Source: a virus. Taken from it: a stretch of 60,471 nt of DNA. The stretch is taken from positions 1 through 60,471 of the IMG/VR virus record IMGVR_UViG_3300050821_001577. One strand, given 5' to 3'. Below, piece by piece: positions 16,094 to 23,012 of the stretch. Under the pieces are notes generated by a model. It was not told where the DNA came from. It saw only the letters and a list, made by a program, of their open reading frames with translations, and searched no databases. The number at the start of each line of letters is the position of its first letter. The first letter of the stretch is position 1. The position numbers were made by a program, and so were the translations under genes.

Positions 16094-16560
16094 TTCCAGT
16101 TCTCCGTGTTCATCGCGAAGGGGCTGCCCCAGGGATCGGGTTTTGGTTCATCCATCGGCGGGCGCAAGTCGGTCATATGGGCAGCCACACCTTGAGCCAA
16201 GTAACGCGTCTGACAATCAGCCATATACCGGTGGCTGTCGGCAATCTTCTGCGTTACCCGTTCAATGTCCTTTTCCATCTGGGGATGAATAGAACGCTCT
16301 TTGATCTCATCGCATTCGATTGTAGCTGCTCGCATTGCACCGCGCCAATCCATAGTCATTTCGGCTACCGGATAGACGTATGCACCGCGCTCTCGCCAAC
16401 CCTCGCTGAGCCGCAATCGCTGGATCTCAGCCAGCGCCTCAGAGCACATCGCGCTAATGGCAGGAGCATAGTTGAACTCATTGCCGCCGAGATCCGCAGA
16501 AGGCCATGGATCTCCCGGCTTGAGATTCGCGATCAGTTCAAGCTTCCTCGTGATGTCCAT
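16090..16560 (-). CDS. Hypothetical protein (156 aa)
   Basis: Start chosen at MDITRKLELIANLKPGDPWP (GAGG 9 nt upstream) rather than 12 codons earlier. Helical, charged, with no recognised domain; a central MRAATIECDEIKERSIHPQ helix pair. It overlaps the KTSC gene by 23 bp. Function unknown. Confidence 0.7.
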   Translation of the reverse strand: MDITRKLELIANLKPGDPWPSADLGGNEFNYAPAISAMCSEALAEIQRLRLSEGWRERGAYVYPVAEMTMDWRGAMRAATIECDEIKERSIHPQMEKDIERVTQKIADSHRYMADCQTRYLAQGVAAHMTDLRPPMDEPKPDPWGSPFAMNTENWK

Positions 16561-16783
16561 CTTTCTCGTCCTCTCGCTTCGTAAATGAAAACCCACCGTT
16601 CTTCACATGCTCGTGGAAAAACTTGCCGATGCTCTCCCCAGCATCATGCGCAGCCATCATCCGGTCATGCAATTCCTTCGGCACGTCCGGGTAGTCATAG
16701 GTCGCGCCTGATCTGAATTTTACGGTGAGCTGTTTGCCGTCGTGATCAACCGCGGCGATCGTGCTGGATTTGATTTCGGTCAT
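16538..16783 (-). CDS. KTSC domain protein
   Basis: An 81-residue protein matching the KTSC domain: SSTIAAVDHDGKQLTVKFRSG, YDYPDVPKELHDRMMAAHDAGESIGKFFHEHVK. KTSC domains are small folds found alone in phages and fused to nucleic-acid enzymes, with unproven function. The ATG overlaps the stop of the gene above (TGATG), and the C-terminus is acidic/His-rich. Confidence 0.85.
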   Translation of the reverse strand: MTEIKSSTIAAVDHDGKQLTVKFRSGATYDYPDVPKELHDRMMAAHDAGESIGKFFHEHVKNGGFSFTKREDEKDGHHEEA

Positions 16784-17067
16784 CAGAATGCCCTCACAAA
16801 ATACCATGCCAGATCAGCGGTAACCATCAGAAACCCTACGATGGTCCAGAAACCAAATACCTTCAGGTCAAACTGATCATGAGCGTTCTGAATGCTCCAA
16901 AACCTACCATCCCAATTCGGATCATGATCGAACCAGATATTTGTCGGCAACTCAGCGCTGCCATACATATTCCTGGTGACTTCTTCCCATCTCTGATCCG
17001 GCGTCCGATAAGGCTTGTCAGGCCTGACTTCGCCGGGGCGCGGGATGATGGTTTCGAGGTCCGTCAT
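16783..17067 (-). CDS. C-terminally anchored membrane protein
   Basis: A 94-residue protein with a soluble N-terminal part (about 1-65) and one C-terminal transmembrane helix (FGFWTIVGFLMVTADLAWYFV, 71-91). It starts just inside the end of terL (ATGA). Not recognised; such single-anchor proteins are scattered among the small genes of this genome. Confidence 0.7.
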   Translation of the reverse strand: MTDLETIIPRPGEVRPDKPYRTPDQRWEEVTRNMYGSAELPTNIWFDHDPNWDGRFWSIQNAHDQFDLKVFGFWTIVGFLMVTADLAWYFVRAF

Positions 17068-19781
17068 GCCGATCTCCTGCTGAAACCTGGATAGAGTGCC
17101 CGCTTAGGTGCCCCACGATGCCTCACCGCGTCCAACTCCTGTGCCCGGCGCTCCTCATCGCTGCGGATCAAACCGGTGTCGCGGAGATGCTTGATCGCCT
17201 GCGTCATCGAATCAAACAAATCATCATGAGTTCCGTAGGGGAAAAGCGCGCACTCATCAATGACCTTCCCAGCATAGTCGAATTCTTCTGGATCCGGCGC
17301 ATAAATCATCTCTTGAGAGAACGAAGGCACAATAGCCATGCCGCGGGCCATCTTATCTCCCTTGGGCTCAACAAGTTGGATCGTCCATCCTTGCCGTCCA
17401 TGGGCATTCCGCAGAGATTGAGCGGCAGATATGCCAGAAGCCTTTGACTCTATTAACAATTTGTCTGCTTTGAACCGATTGCAGCTATCCGCAACCCATT
17501 CGATCAGTCCCCAGAAAGGGCGCGCTCGGATCTTGTATGTCGATTCATGCTCGTTTGGCAGAATATCAATCTTGGGACCGGAAAACTCAAGCCGCTTTGA
17601 CCATGCATGGATCAGCATTGCCCGATTATAGCCATGCTCGTTCTGGAACACACCCCAGATCGTCAATGCAGATGGATCGTTCTTTTCTTCCTCAGTATAA
17701 GCGCCGTCTAGACTGGCCACGATATATTCAAACGGTGGGAACTTGCGACCAGTCATATAAATCTCGGCTGGCATCCACCACTCACGCTTAATCAGGCCAC
17801 CGCCACGAGCCTCTGGCGTCTGCTGGAGTTGGCTGGCAGTCGCATAGGGACCAAGTTCAATCTTGAGGCTTTGAACCGATCGTTCCGAGAAACGGTCAAT
17901 CCAAGCTAACTCACCCTCGCAATCATCTTGGTTCGCTCGCCACCGCGGATCAACCCAGCCAATCGAAGTTGTGTACGGCTCGCCATTGTCGTCTGCCTGC
18001 CACACATACTCCATTGGAATGCAGAGATGACAATATGGTAGCTGAAGCCGAAGGATCTCGCCGGAAACGTCTGCCTCACTGACACGCTGAGATATGACAA
18101 TCTTTGCATCGGTCTCCATGCTGTTCAGACGTGACGACAGAGATTCCCGAAACCAGCGGTTGGTTTCGTCCATGACCGCTTTGGATTCGCTCTCTTTCAC
18201 GTTATTTAAATCGTCGCAGTTGGAGCAAATTATGTTTGCACCATCTCCGCACAACATGTTATGGTTCCCCTCCACCGTGATGCAAAACGTTTCAGAGGGA
18301 ATTTCATGCAACAAATCGACAGAAACGACGCGAACGAAAGATGGCTTCCAGTAGTCGGGTTTGAAGGGATTTACGAGGTTTCCGACCTTGGCCGAGTTCG
18401 CAGCATGCCGCGCGTCGTGGTGCGGCGCAGACACTTGGCTATCCACAACGACAGAATCAGCCATGAGAAATGCGAACATGAGATGGTTAACTCTGGCAAG
18501 ATAATGACTGGCACGATTTGCGAAGGATATCCGCGCGTCTCGCTTCGCCGCGATGGCAAGACTTTCTATCGGATGTGCCACGTTTTGGTGGCCGCAGCAT
18601 TCTTGGGGCCGTGCCCCGAAGGCGAGGAGGTTCGCCATAAAGATGGTAATCGAGGCGATGCCAGTCTCAGCAATATCGAATATGGAACGCGGGCTCAGAA
18701 CATTGCCGATTGCAAAAGGCACGGAACATTTCGGAATGGCGCGTCGCATCTTACCGAGGACATGGTTCGCCAGATTGCGGCTCGCCATTACGAGACCGCT
18801 GCGGATCTTGGCAAAGAATTTGGGGTAAGCGGGGGCACCATCGCCGGCATCAGAAATCGGCGGATCTGGAAGCATTTGAACTTGGACTTGCTCCCGACCT
18901 ATCGCAGGAGCGGCGATCTCCACCCGGCTAGGCGCGGCAATAAGACGATGCCCGATTCGGATATCTGACGCAAACCTGTAGCCTTCATCGCCTAGAATGA
19001 GATGGTCCAAGGTGCAGGTCACGCTTGAACCATTCTCTAGTCCGACCCTAACCAAGTGGCGCCCCGGATTCGTATGCCAGCCAATGACCGGCTTGAGTTC
19101 TAATTTTCCGGTAGATCGATTGTATGACCAAACCGGCAAATCCATCCTGTTCTTGACAAACTTTCCGATGGCGATTGGCCCGATGGCGGTATCAATAAGT
19201 TGATCTGACGGAAAGCAGATGGCTCGGTTGCCGCGCTTACCAGTGACCGAGCCTGTAACCGAGCTCGCCAGCTTCCAGCCATGTTTCCGGTTGGAAACCA
19301 TCGTCATGCCGTTCTGGCGGATCGCGACATGGGGATACATGGCCTGATAATCGGTCGACGACACCAGATCGCCAAACCGCTGATTGTCGCGCTCGGTATT
19401 GCTGGAACTATACGAGAACGTCACGTACCGGAGATGGGCGAGGTCCATCGCCCCCCATTCCCATGCTGGCCAGAATACGTTGGTCAGCAGCGACTTCATC
19501 GCTCCAGGGAATACATTGATGAGGAGATTGGTTATTTCCCCGTAGGTGACCGCCTCAAGGTGCTCACAGATGGCCTCCAGAACCCACCCATCAACGAACG
19601 GCGTGCCAGGCTCCAGCACATGCCAGAAATACCGCACGAAGCTCAGCAAGCCACCCTGCCACACCCCGTCCTCATCTCGGTAGCCTCTGGTCTGATGCTC
19701 AGCCTTGGCTATCCTGCGGCGCTTCTCGGCTAATGCTGCGTTGAAGCGCTCAAGATCGGCACGGGGAATAGGCTTGTTCAT
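17064..19781 (-). CDS. terL: Terminase large subunit containing an intein
   Basis: A 905-residue precursor; after removal of a 333-residue intein the terminase is 572 residues, a normal size. N-extein: Walker A VFPGAMKSL (90-98, Lys97), the TGSVTGKRGNRAI stretch. The intein runs Cys189-Asn521 and Cys522 is the +1 residue, so splicing rebuilds the Walker B region RAI-CDDLNN (522-527). C-extein: nuclease motifs SLDGAY, LLIESKASG and the late DDLFDSMTQ. The enzyme translocates DNA through the portal and cuts it. The start ATG overlaps the small HTH gene (ATGA). The central part of the intein is antisense to an HNH gene at 18306. Confidence 0.93.
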   Translation of the reverse strand: MNKPIPRADLERFNAALAEKRRRIAKAEHQTRGYRDEDGVWQGGLLSFVRYFWHVLEPGTPFVDGWVLEAICEHLEAVTYGEITNLLINVFPGAMKSLLTNVFWPAWEWGAMDLAHLRYVTFSYSSSNTERDNQRFGDLVSSTDYQAMYPHVAIRQNGMTMVSNRKHGWKLASSVTGSVTGKRGNRAICFPSDQLIDTAIGPIAIGKFVKNRMDLPVWSYNRSTGKLELKPVIGWHTNPGRHLVRVGLENGSSVTCTLDHLILGDEGYRFASDIRIGHRLIAAPSRVEIAAPAIGREQVQVQMLPDPPISDAGDGAPAYPKFFAKIRSGLVMASRNLANHVLGKMRRAIPKCSVPFAIGNVLSPRSIFDIAETGIASITIFMANLLAFGARPQECCGHQNVAHPIESLAIAAKRDARISFANRASHYLARVNHLMFAFLMADSVVVDSQVSAPHHDARHAANSAKVGNLVNPFKPDYWKPSFVRVVSVDLLHEIPSETFCITVEGNHNMLCGDGANIICSNCDDLNNVKESESKAVMDETNRWFRESLSSRLNSMETDAKIVISQRVSEADVSGEILRLQLPYCHLCIPMEYVWQADDNGEPYTTSIGWVDPRWRANQDDCEGELAWIDRFSERSVQSLKIELGPYATASQLQQTPEARGGGLIKREWWMPAEIYMTGRKFPPFEYIVASLDGAYTEEEKNDPSALTIWGVFQNEHGYNRAMLIHAWSKRLEFSGPKIDILPNEHESTYKIRARPFWGLIEWVADSCNRFKADKLLIESKASGISAAQSLRNAHGRQGWTIQLVEPKGDKMARGMAIVPSFSQEMIYAPDPEEFDYAGKVIDECALFPYGTHDDLFDSMTQAIKHLRDTGLIRSDEERRAQELDAVRHRGAPKRALYPGFSRRSA
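18219..19217 (-). mobile_element. Intein coding segment within terL
   Basis: 999 bp coding residues 189-521 of the terL product. Block A: CFPSDQLIDTAIGPI beginning with the nucleophilic Cys189 (TGC at 19215-19217). Block B: GSSVTCTLDHLIL with the TxxH signature (Thr257, His260). Block F: VVSVDLLHEIPSETFCITVEG. Block G: ANIICSN ending in Asn521 (AAC at 18219-18221), then Cys522 of the extein. The residue before the terminal Asn is Ser instead of the usual His. No in-frame endonuclease motif (LAGLIDADG or HNH) is present; the middle ~200 residues are the reverse of the HNH gene on the other strand. Confidence 0.9.
18306..18968 (+). CDS. HNH endonuclease (NUMOD4) nested antisense inside the terL intein
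   Basis: A 220-residue protein read on the plus strand, wholly inside the intein. Start ATG at 18306, 6 nt after AGAGGG. Domains: NUMOD4 at about 12-33 (ERWLPVVGFEGIYEVSDLGR), HNH core (YRMCHVLVAAAFLG, then EEVRHKDGNRGDASLSNIEYGTRAQN, about 90-140), and a C-terminal helix-turn-helix (ETAADLGKEFGVSGGTIAGI). All expected domains are complete, so it is very probably functional, not a shadow. Codons lie exactly opposite terL codons, which forces the absence of TTA, CTA and TCA. It probably mobilises the intein or itself. Confidence 0.88.
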   Translation: MQQIDRNDANERWLPVVGFEGIYEVSDLGRVRSMPRVVVRRRHLAIHNDRISHEKCEHEMVNSGKIMTGTICEGYPRVSLRRDGKTFYRMCHVLVAAAFLGPCPEGEEVRHKDGNRGDASLSNIEYGTRAQNIADCKRHGTFRNGASHLTEDMVRQIAARHYETAADLGKEFGVSGGTIAGIRNRRIWKHLNLDLLPTYRRSGDLHPARRGNKTMPDSDI

Positions 19782-19957
19782 CTACCCGACGCATTAGCTG
19801 CACGTTTGCGCCGTGCCAGCGCCTGCCTGATTGCTGCGTTGACATGGCCGGGGCTGATGCTCAGCCGCTCGGCAATGGCCCAATTTGGCATGCCCTTCTC
19901 ATGCAGCTCTAAGGCGCGATCACACTTGGGTACGGTGTTCGGCTTGGGAGGGCTCAC
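19778..19957 (-). CDS. Small helix-turn-helix protein upstream of terL (59 aa)
   Basis: GTG start overlapping the stop of the gene above (GTGA) and TGA overlapping the terL ATG (ATGA). The product carries a tri-helical HTH: DRALELHEKGMPNWAIAERL then SISPGHVNAAIRQALARRKR, similar to resolvase-like or small-terminase N-terminal HTHs. Basic C-terminus. It may act in packaging-site recognition or regulation; terS proper seems to be at 21772. Confidence 0.75.
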   Translation of the reverse strand: MSPPKPNTVPKCDRALELHEKGMPNWAIAERLSISPGHVNAAIRQALARRKRAANASGR

Positions 19958-20184
19958 TTCAGAGCCTCGTCAATCATGGCCTGCCAGAATGCCCGCGCGT
20001 GAGCAACCGAGTTGGTTTTATTGAATTCGCCATCGTCGTCTGGCTCAGCCTCAATCATTGCTGCTGTTGGTTCGCGCATAGCCTCGATCGCGGCGCGGGC
20101 AAGCGCCTTGGCATGATGCTGGCTGATCACGTAGTCCGACTTCGCCTCAATCGCCCTCGCGACCCGCTCCACCATCTCGCTCAT
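19954..20184 (-). CDS. Hypothetical protein (76 aa)
   Basis: Starts at MSEMVERVARAIEAKSDYVI, whose ATG overlaps the stop of the 27-aa membrane peptide (ATGA). An acidic helical protein of a kind very common in phages (MERVARAI... ARAAIEAMREPT... FWQAMIDEAL), function unknown. Confidence 0.75.
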   Translation of the reverse strand: MSEMVERVARAIEAKSDYVISQHHAKALARAAIEAMREPTAAMIEAEPDDDGEFNKTNSVAHARAFWQAMIDEALK

Positions 20185-20264
20185 GCGAACAACCCCCACG
20201 CAGCCACGGCCCAGAATGCAGCATGGATCACCACGGTAAGGGCTTGGTATCGGAGGAGGGTCAT
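20181..20264 (-). CDS. Single-span membrane microprotein (27 aa)
   Basis: ATG 6 nt after AAGGAG, overlapping the upstream stop (ATGA), and its own TGA overlaps the next ATG. The product MTLLRYQALTVVIHAAFWAV continues with AAWGLFA and is one transmembrane helix with a basic N-terminus. Function unknown. Confidence 0.65.
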   Translation of the reverse strand: MTLLRYQALTVVIHAAFWAVAAWGLFA

Positions 20265-20665
20265 GCGCGCTCCTTCGCATATTTTGCACTCAAACGAGCA
20301 AACTCAGCTCGGTCATGGGCTTCCCTGCGGTCGCGATCAACAGCCGCTTGAGCAGCACGCACCTTGCGTTCTTTTTCCTTCTCCTCAGCGTCAACTTTAT
20401 GCCAAATGGCTTCGATCTGGCTTTTTCTCATCAAGAGAATATCAATCGGAAACTTGAATGACCGCAGGGTGGTGTACGACCCCCCATAGTAATCCGATTC
20501 CGTGCATCTCCAAGAGATCACAGCTTGGTCGTCCTCAAAATACAGAGGCATGACCAATTCGTCATAGCCTTCCGAATAGTAGGGAGACCGGCTTGAGACC
20601 AAAGCCGCGCTGGACACCAAATCAATGTAGGCCACAATGATCTTCTCTGCTTCGTCGCGTGTCAT
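20261..20665 (-). CDS. Hypothetical protein with charged C-terminal helix
   Basis: A 134-residue protein. The N-terminal ~80 residues are a mixed alpha/beta domain (PLYFEDDQAVISWRC...YTTLRSFKFPIDILLM); the C-terminal 50 are a highly charged helix rich in Glu, Lys and Arg. Both ends are ATGA-coupled. Not recognised. Confidence 0.7.
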   Translation of the reverse strand: MTRDEAEKIIVAYIDLVSSAALVSSRSPYYSEGYDELVMPLYFEDDQAVISWRCTESDYYGGSYTTLRSFKFPIDILLMRKSQIEAIWHKVDAEEKEKERKVRAAQAAVDRDRREAHDRAEFARLSAKYAKERA

Positions 20666-20835
20666 TTCCCCTCCCTATTCGCTTCCGCCGCCTTGAGTAG
20701 CCATTCTTCGGCCCAAGCTCGGTCACCGTTGTAGTATTCGTCGATTGCCAGCATGACGGCATCCAATGCCTCGTTCAGAGCAACTTGGAACTCCGTTGTC
20801 TCAACTGGTTCGTGATTGCAGGCATGATTCCTCAT
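20662..20835 (-). CDS. Hypothetical acidic protein (57 aa)
   Basis: Coupled at both ends by ATGA. Acidic helical product (NHEPVETTEFQVALNEALDA ... AEEWLLKAAEANREGK). An AAGGA lies about 11 nt upstream. Function unknown. Confidence 0.65.
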   Translation of the reverse strand: MRNHACNHEPVETTEFQVALNEALDAVMLAIDEYYNGDRAWAEEWLLKAAEANREGK

Positions 20836-20942
20836 TTGCGTTGTTCCTTCCGCTGCGCCAGATCACCGATGAAGGCTGTCACCAACAGGCACCCAGAATA
20901 TCCGAAAAATAGGCCGCATATGAACACGGTTAAACCGCTCAT
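20832..20942 (-). CDS. Single-span membrane microprotein (36 aa)
   Basis: MSGLTVFICGLFFGYSGCLL continues VTAFIGDLAQRKEQRK: one transmembrane helix followed by a basic cytoplasmic tail. GAGGA lies 8 nt before the ATG, and both ends overlap neighbours by ATGA. Function unknown. Confidence 0.65.
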   Translation of the reverse strand: MSGLTVFICGLFFGYSGCLLVTAFIGDLAQRKEQRK

Positions 20943-21103
20943 TTTCGGGTCCTCTTGAGAACCATGGCTAATCGGAGCGGAAACAAAACCGAAATCAGAT
21001 AGACTTGAAGATATCCGACTATGTTGCCATGAACAGCCATTTCAATGCCTAGAGCGAAGGCCAGAAAATACAGCGTCAGCATAATCGCGTCATGGGCTCT
21101 CAT
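20939..21103 (-). CDS. Two-span small membrane protein (54 aa)
   Basis: Two hydrophobic segments (IMLTLYFLAFALGIEMAV and IVGYLQVYLISVLFPLRLAMVL) and a basic end (KRTRK). The TGA overlaps the next ATG. Its ATG directly follows the TAA of the Acb2-like gene. Possibly a small holin-like or membrane stress protein; no family recognised. Confidence 0.65.
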   Translation of the reverse strand: MRAHDAIMLTLYFLAFALGIEMAVHGNIVGYLQVYLISVLFPLRLAMVLKRTRK

Positions 21104-21277
21104 TTACATCCGCTCCACAGCCTTGCGCATCCACATGGCAGCTTCCTCAATCTTGGTAACAGCCAGCGACCATTCGCGGCTGGAACCCAATGATTTGATG
21201 ATCTCAGTCATTTGGGCCTCCAACTCATCGATTCGCAGGTTCATTTCGGTGCGGTCTGCTGGAGTTATTCCGTTCAC
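21104..21277 (-). CDS. Acb2/Tad1 hairpin-like protein (putative anti-CBASS sponge)
   Basis: A 57-residue protein with a GTG start (AAGGAG 8 nt upstream, GTGA overlap). It is an alpha-hairpin: helix 1 DRTEMNLRIDELEAQMTEII, then SSREWSLAVTKIEEAAMWMRKAV (residues 32-54). The SREx(2)LAxTKxEEAxMW signature is that of the Acb2 family, whose hexamers sequester cyclic di- and trinucleotide signals of CBASS defence. It is shorter than characterised Acb2, covering mainly the hairpin core. Binding activity is inferred. Confidence 0.65.
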   Translation of the reverse strand: MNGITPADRTEMNLRIDELEAQMTEIIKSLGSSREWSLAVTKIEEAAMWMRKAVERM

Positions 21278-21726
21278 GTCTTGCTCTCCTTCTGCCGGCG
21301 GTACCACTGGGCCTTGGATATGCCATCAGCTTCCCATGGCTTATCCCGGACCTCGCCTTTCTTCGGGCGACCACGTTTTAGGCTCAACTTCCCGCCCTTT
21401 ATGGCTTCAGCCATCTGATCAATAAGACCCGGAGGATGAGCCATACTTGTGAGTGATACTCCATCCGGGTCTTCTGGCGGACCGGCCTTGATACCGACTG
21501 GCTCTAACGGGATTTTCACCCGCGCCCTGAGCCCCTGGGTAGGACCCCGCTCTGTCTGAGCTATAGAGCCGACCTCAGGCTCGGAACGACGCAATCCCAC
21601 TCGCGCCGCAGCTTTGCCATCTTGGCCCTCGCGTCCTTCCGCGATGCCGCCAGAATTCTTGCGCCTGCGGGCATAGGCCGCCTCGCGCATCTCACGTGAT
21701 TGCTGCTCTCGTGGACCTCCCTTCAT
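21274..21726 (-). CDS. Basic DNA-binding-like protein with AT-hook and HTH-like tail
   Basis: Up to 150 residues; the start is uncertain (no strong Shine-Dalgarno), and a shorter form from the ATG at 21444 (MAHPPGLIDQMAEAIKGGKL, 56 aa) is possible. The C-terminus has an AT-hook-like KRGRPKKGE and a GISKAQWYRRQKE segment resembling a recognition helix. Basic and Gly/Arg-rich upstream. It lies directly next to three repeats and terS, so a packaging or DNA-binding role is plausible. Confidence 0.6.
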   Translation of the reverse strand: MKGGPREQQSREMREAAYARRRKNSGGIAEGREGQDGKAAARVGLRRSEPEVGSIAQTERGPTQGLRARVKIPLEPVGIKAGPPEDPDGVSLTSMAHPPGLIDQMAEAIKGGKLSLKRGRPKKGEVRDKPWEADGISKAQWYRRQKESKT

Positions 21727-21730
21727 TCTG

Positions 21731-21774
21731 AAATAGTCTCACTAAATAGTCTCACGCGCAAGCAAATAGTCTCA
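21731..21774 (-). repeat. Three direct repeats (TGAGACTATTT) next to terS
   Basis: Three exact 11-bp copies on the minus strand at 21764-21774, 21744-21754 and 21731-21741, with 13- and 20-bp periods. The first includes the TGA stop of terS. They occupy the whole gap between terS and the next gene. Iteron-like spacing suggests a protein-binding array; a pac/cos or regulatory site is the obvious hypothesis. Confidence 0.85.
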
Positions 21775-22329
21775 TTCAGGCTCGCCATCATCCTCAGGCT
21801 TCGCAGGCTGATACGTCAGCAGATGCCGCGGCAACTCAATCTCAAGCTTCTCAGCCTGTTCAAGCAACGCCTGGCTCAACTCAGCATCGCTCATCCGGGC
21901 AAATTCTCCAGGTTCTCCAACCTCATGGCGCTCTATGAACATGTTCAATTCCCGTCCCAAAAGCTCCAGAGCCCGATTCGCAGCCGGCGGATTGCGCTCA
22001 AATGTCTCAATAACCCCACCGCCCTCAAGAGAAACCTTCACAGGGACCTTCCCGAGGCACGTGAGCGCGTTCTCCATCAGATGCGTGATCACCCACGTCT
22101 TGGTCAGTTGCGCGCTCTGGATGGCCTCTGCGGTCGATTGAGCGTGTATCTGCTCTCGCTCGGCCAGAAGTTCCCGAACTCGTTGAACAATTTCGATTTT
22201 CTTTAATAACTTGCCACCGGCTGCAGGGGATGGTCGGTATCCTGCGATGGTATAGGCGTCTAAAGCAGACCTACCTTTGGCTACTTCTTGGGCAAAGATC
22301 TCGTAACTGGCCTTTTTGAGGGTGGGCAT
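21772..22329 (-). CDS. terS: Terminase small subunit (putative)
   Basis: A 185-residue protein with an N-terminal HTH-type domain, YEIFAQEVAKGRSALDAYTIAGYRPS...KLLKKIEIVQRVRELLAER (about 9-57), matching the opening of phage small terminases, followed by a helical oligomerisation region and an acidic tail (PAKPEDDGEPE). Small terminases bind the packaging site and present DNA to TerL. It is separated from terL by about 2 kb of small genes, which is unusual but known. An adjacent repeat array supports the assignment. Confidence 0.78.
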   Translation of the reverse strand: MPTLKKASYEIFAQEVAKGRSALDAYTIAGYRPSPAAGGKLLKKIEIVQRVRELLAEREQIHAQSTAEAIQSAQLTKTWVITHLMENALTCLGKVPVKVSLEGGGVIETFERNPPAANRALELLGRELNMFIERHEVGEPGEFARMSDAELSQALLEQAEKLEIELPRHLLTYQPAKPEDDGEPE

Positions 22330-22536
22330 TCATTTCCCAGCGAATGCGTCTAGCACTTCCTTGAGCCGATCTCGGTAGGCTGCTGTCATGGCTCGGCCTA
22401 GCTCGTCATCGCCTAGCATATCAGGATCACCGGTTTGGCCATAGAAATCAGTTACAGCAACGCGAATAGCCATGGCTTGGGCGTATGTAACTGGCTGGCC
22501 GTAAATAGAAATCTCTGGTTCTCTCGGTTTAGTCAC
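22330..22536 (-). CDS. Hypothetical protein (68 aa)
   Basis: GTG start 7 nt after AGAGG, overlapping the previous gene by 8 bp. The product contains YGQPVTYAQAMAIRVAVTDF ... ELGRAMTAAYRDRLKEVLDAF, a helical small protein type frequent near phage terS. It ends directly before terS. Function unknown. Confidence 0.7.
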   Translation of the reverse strand: MTKPREPEISIYGQPVTYAQAMAIRVAVTDFYGQTGDPDMLGDDELGRAMTAAYRDRLKEVLDAFAGK

Positions 22537-22804
22537 CTTGCTGCCTCTGACCTCTGCGGATGTTCTTGGGATGGCCAGCGCGGCGAAGCCTCTCAATCGT
22601 CTGGATTAAATGGGCACCTTCCATGGGAGCTCCGAAACTGCCATGGCCGAAAAATTGATCTGCGGATATGACGTGGGTGGCGACCTTGGCACGTCCAGCC
22701 TTGTCGCGCCAGCAAAGCTGAATCTTCACGCTTTCCGGCCACTCCATTGATGGATCATGCATTTTGGCTCGGCTAGTGTCTGAAATTGGAGCGTCAACCG
22801 GCAT
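22529..22804 (-). CDS. Hypothetical protein (91 aa)
   Basis: A 91-residue basic protein (MPVDAPISDTSRAKMHDPSM...KIQLCWRDKAGRAKVATHVI). AGGA lies 9 nt upstream; it overlaps both neighbours. Beta-strand-rich centre, basic C-terminus (RRGQRQQGD). Not recognised. Confidence 0.65.
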   Translation of the reverse strand: MPVDAPISDTSRAKMHDPSMEWPESVKIQLCWRDKAGRAKVATHVISADQFFGHGSFGAPMEGAHLIQTIERLRRAGHPKNIRRGQRQQGD

Positions 22805-23012
22805 TTATTTCTGTCCTGTTTGCAAGACGATGGCACCTAGCCAAGGATACGCCTTTCACGCGTTCTCGGAAGATCTCATCGGCTTGATACCTTCGTTTGC
22901 TGGCCTCGCTACGGCATCGCCTGCAGATATTGTATACCTTTCCGTTCTTGTGGGTGAAATAATAAACTAGCTTCTCATTGAGCCGATGGCCGTTGCGGCA
23001 TTTTTCCTTCAT
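22794..23012 (-). CDS. Small zinc-binding protein
   Basis: A 72-residue protein starting at the ATG that overlaps the stop of the 26-aa peptide (ATGA). It has CRNGHRLNEKLVYYFTHKNG then CRRCRSEASKRRY, a Cys/His zinc module like the N-terminal module of the HNH gene at 10032 (SCRHGHL...GRCIAC) but without a nuclease core. It could be an HNH relic or a free zinc ribbon. Confidence 0.7.
   Translation of the reverse strand: MKEKCRNGHRLNEKLVYYFTHKNGKVYNICRRCRSEASKRRYQADEIFRERVKGVSLARCHRLANRTEINAG

Noticed and set aside
18261-18305. Upstream in-frame extension of the nested HNH gene
   Set aside because: The ATG at 18306 has the only good Shine-Dalgarno and starts right before the NUMOD4 domain.
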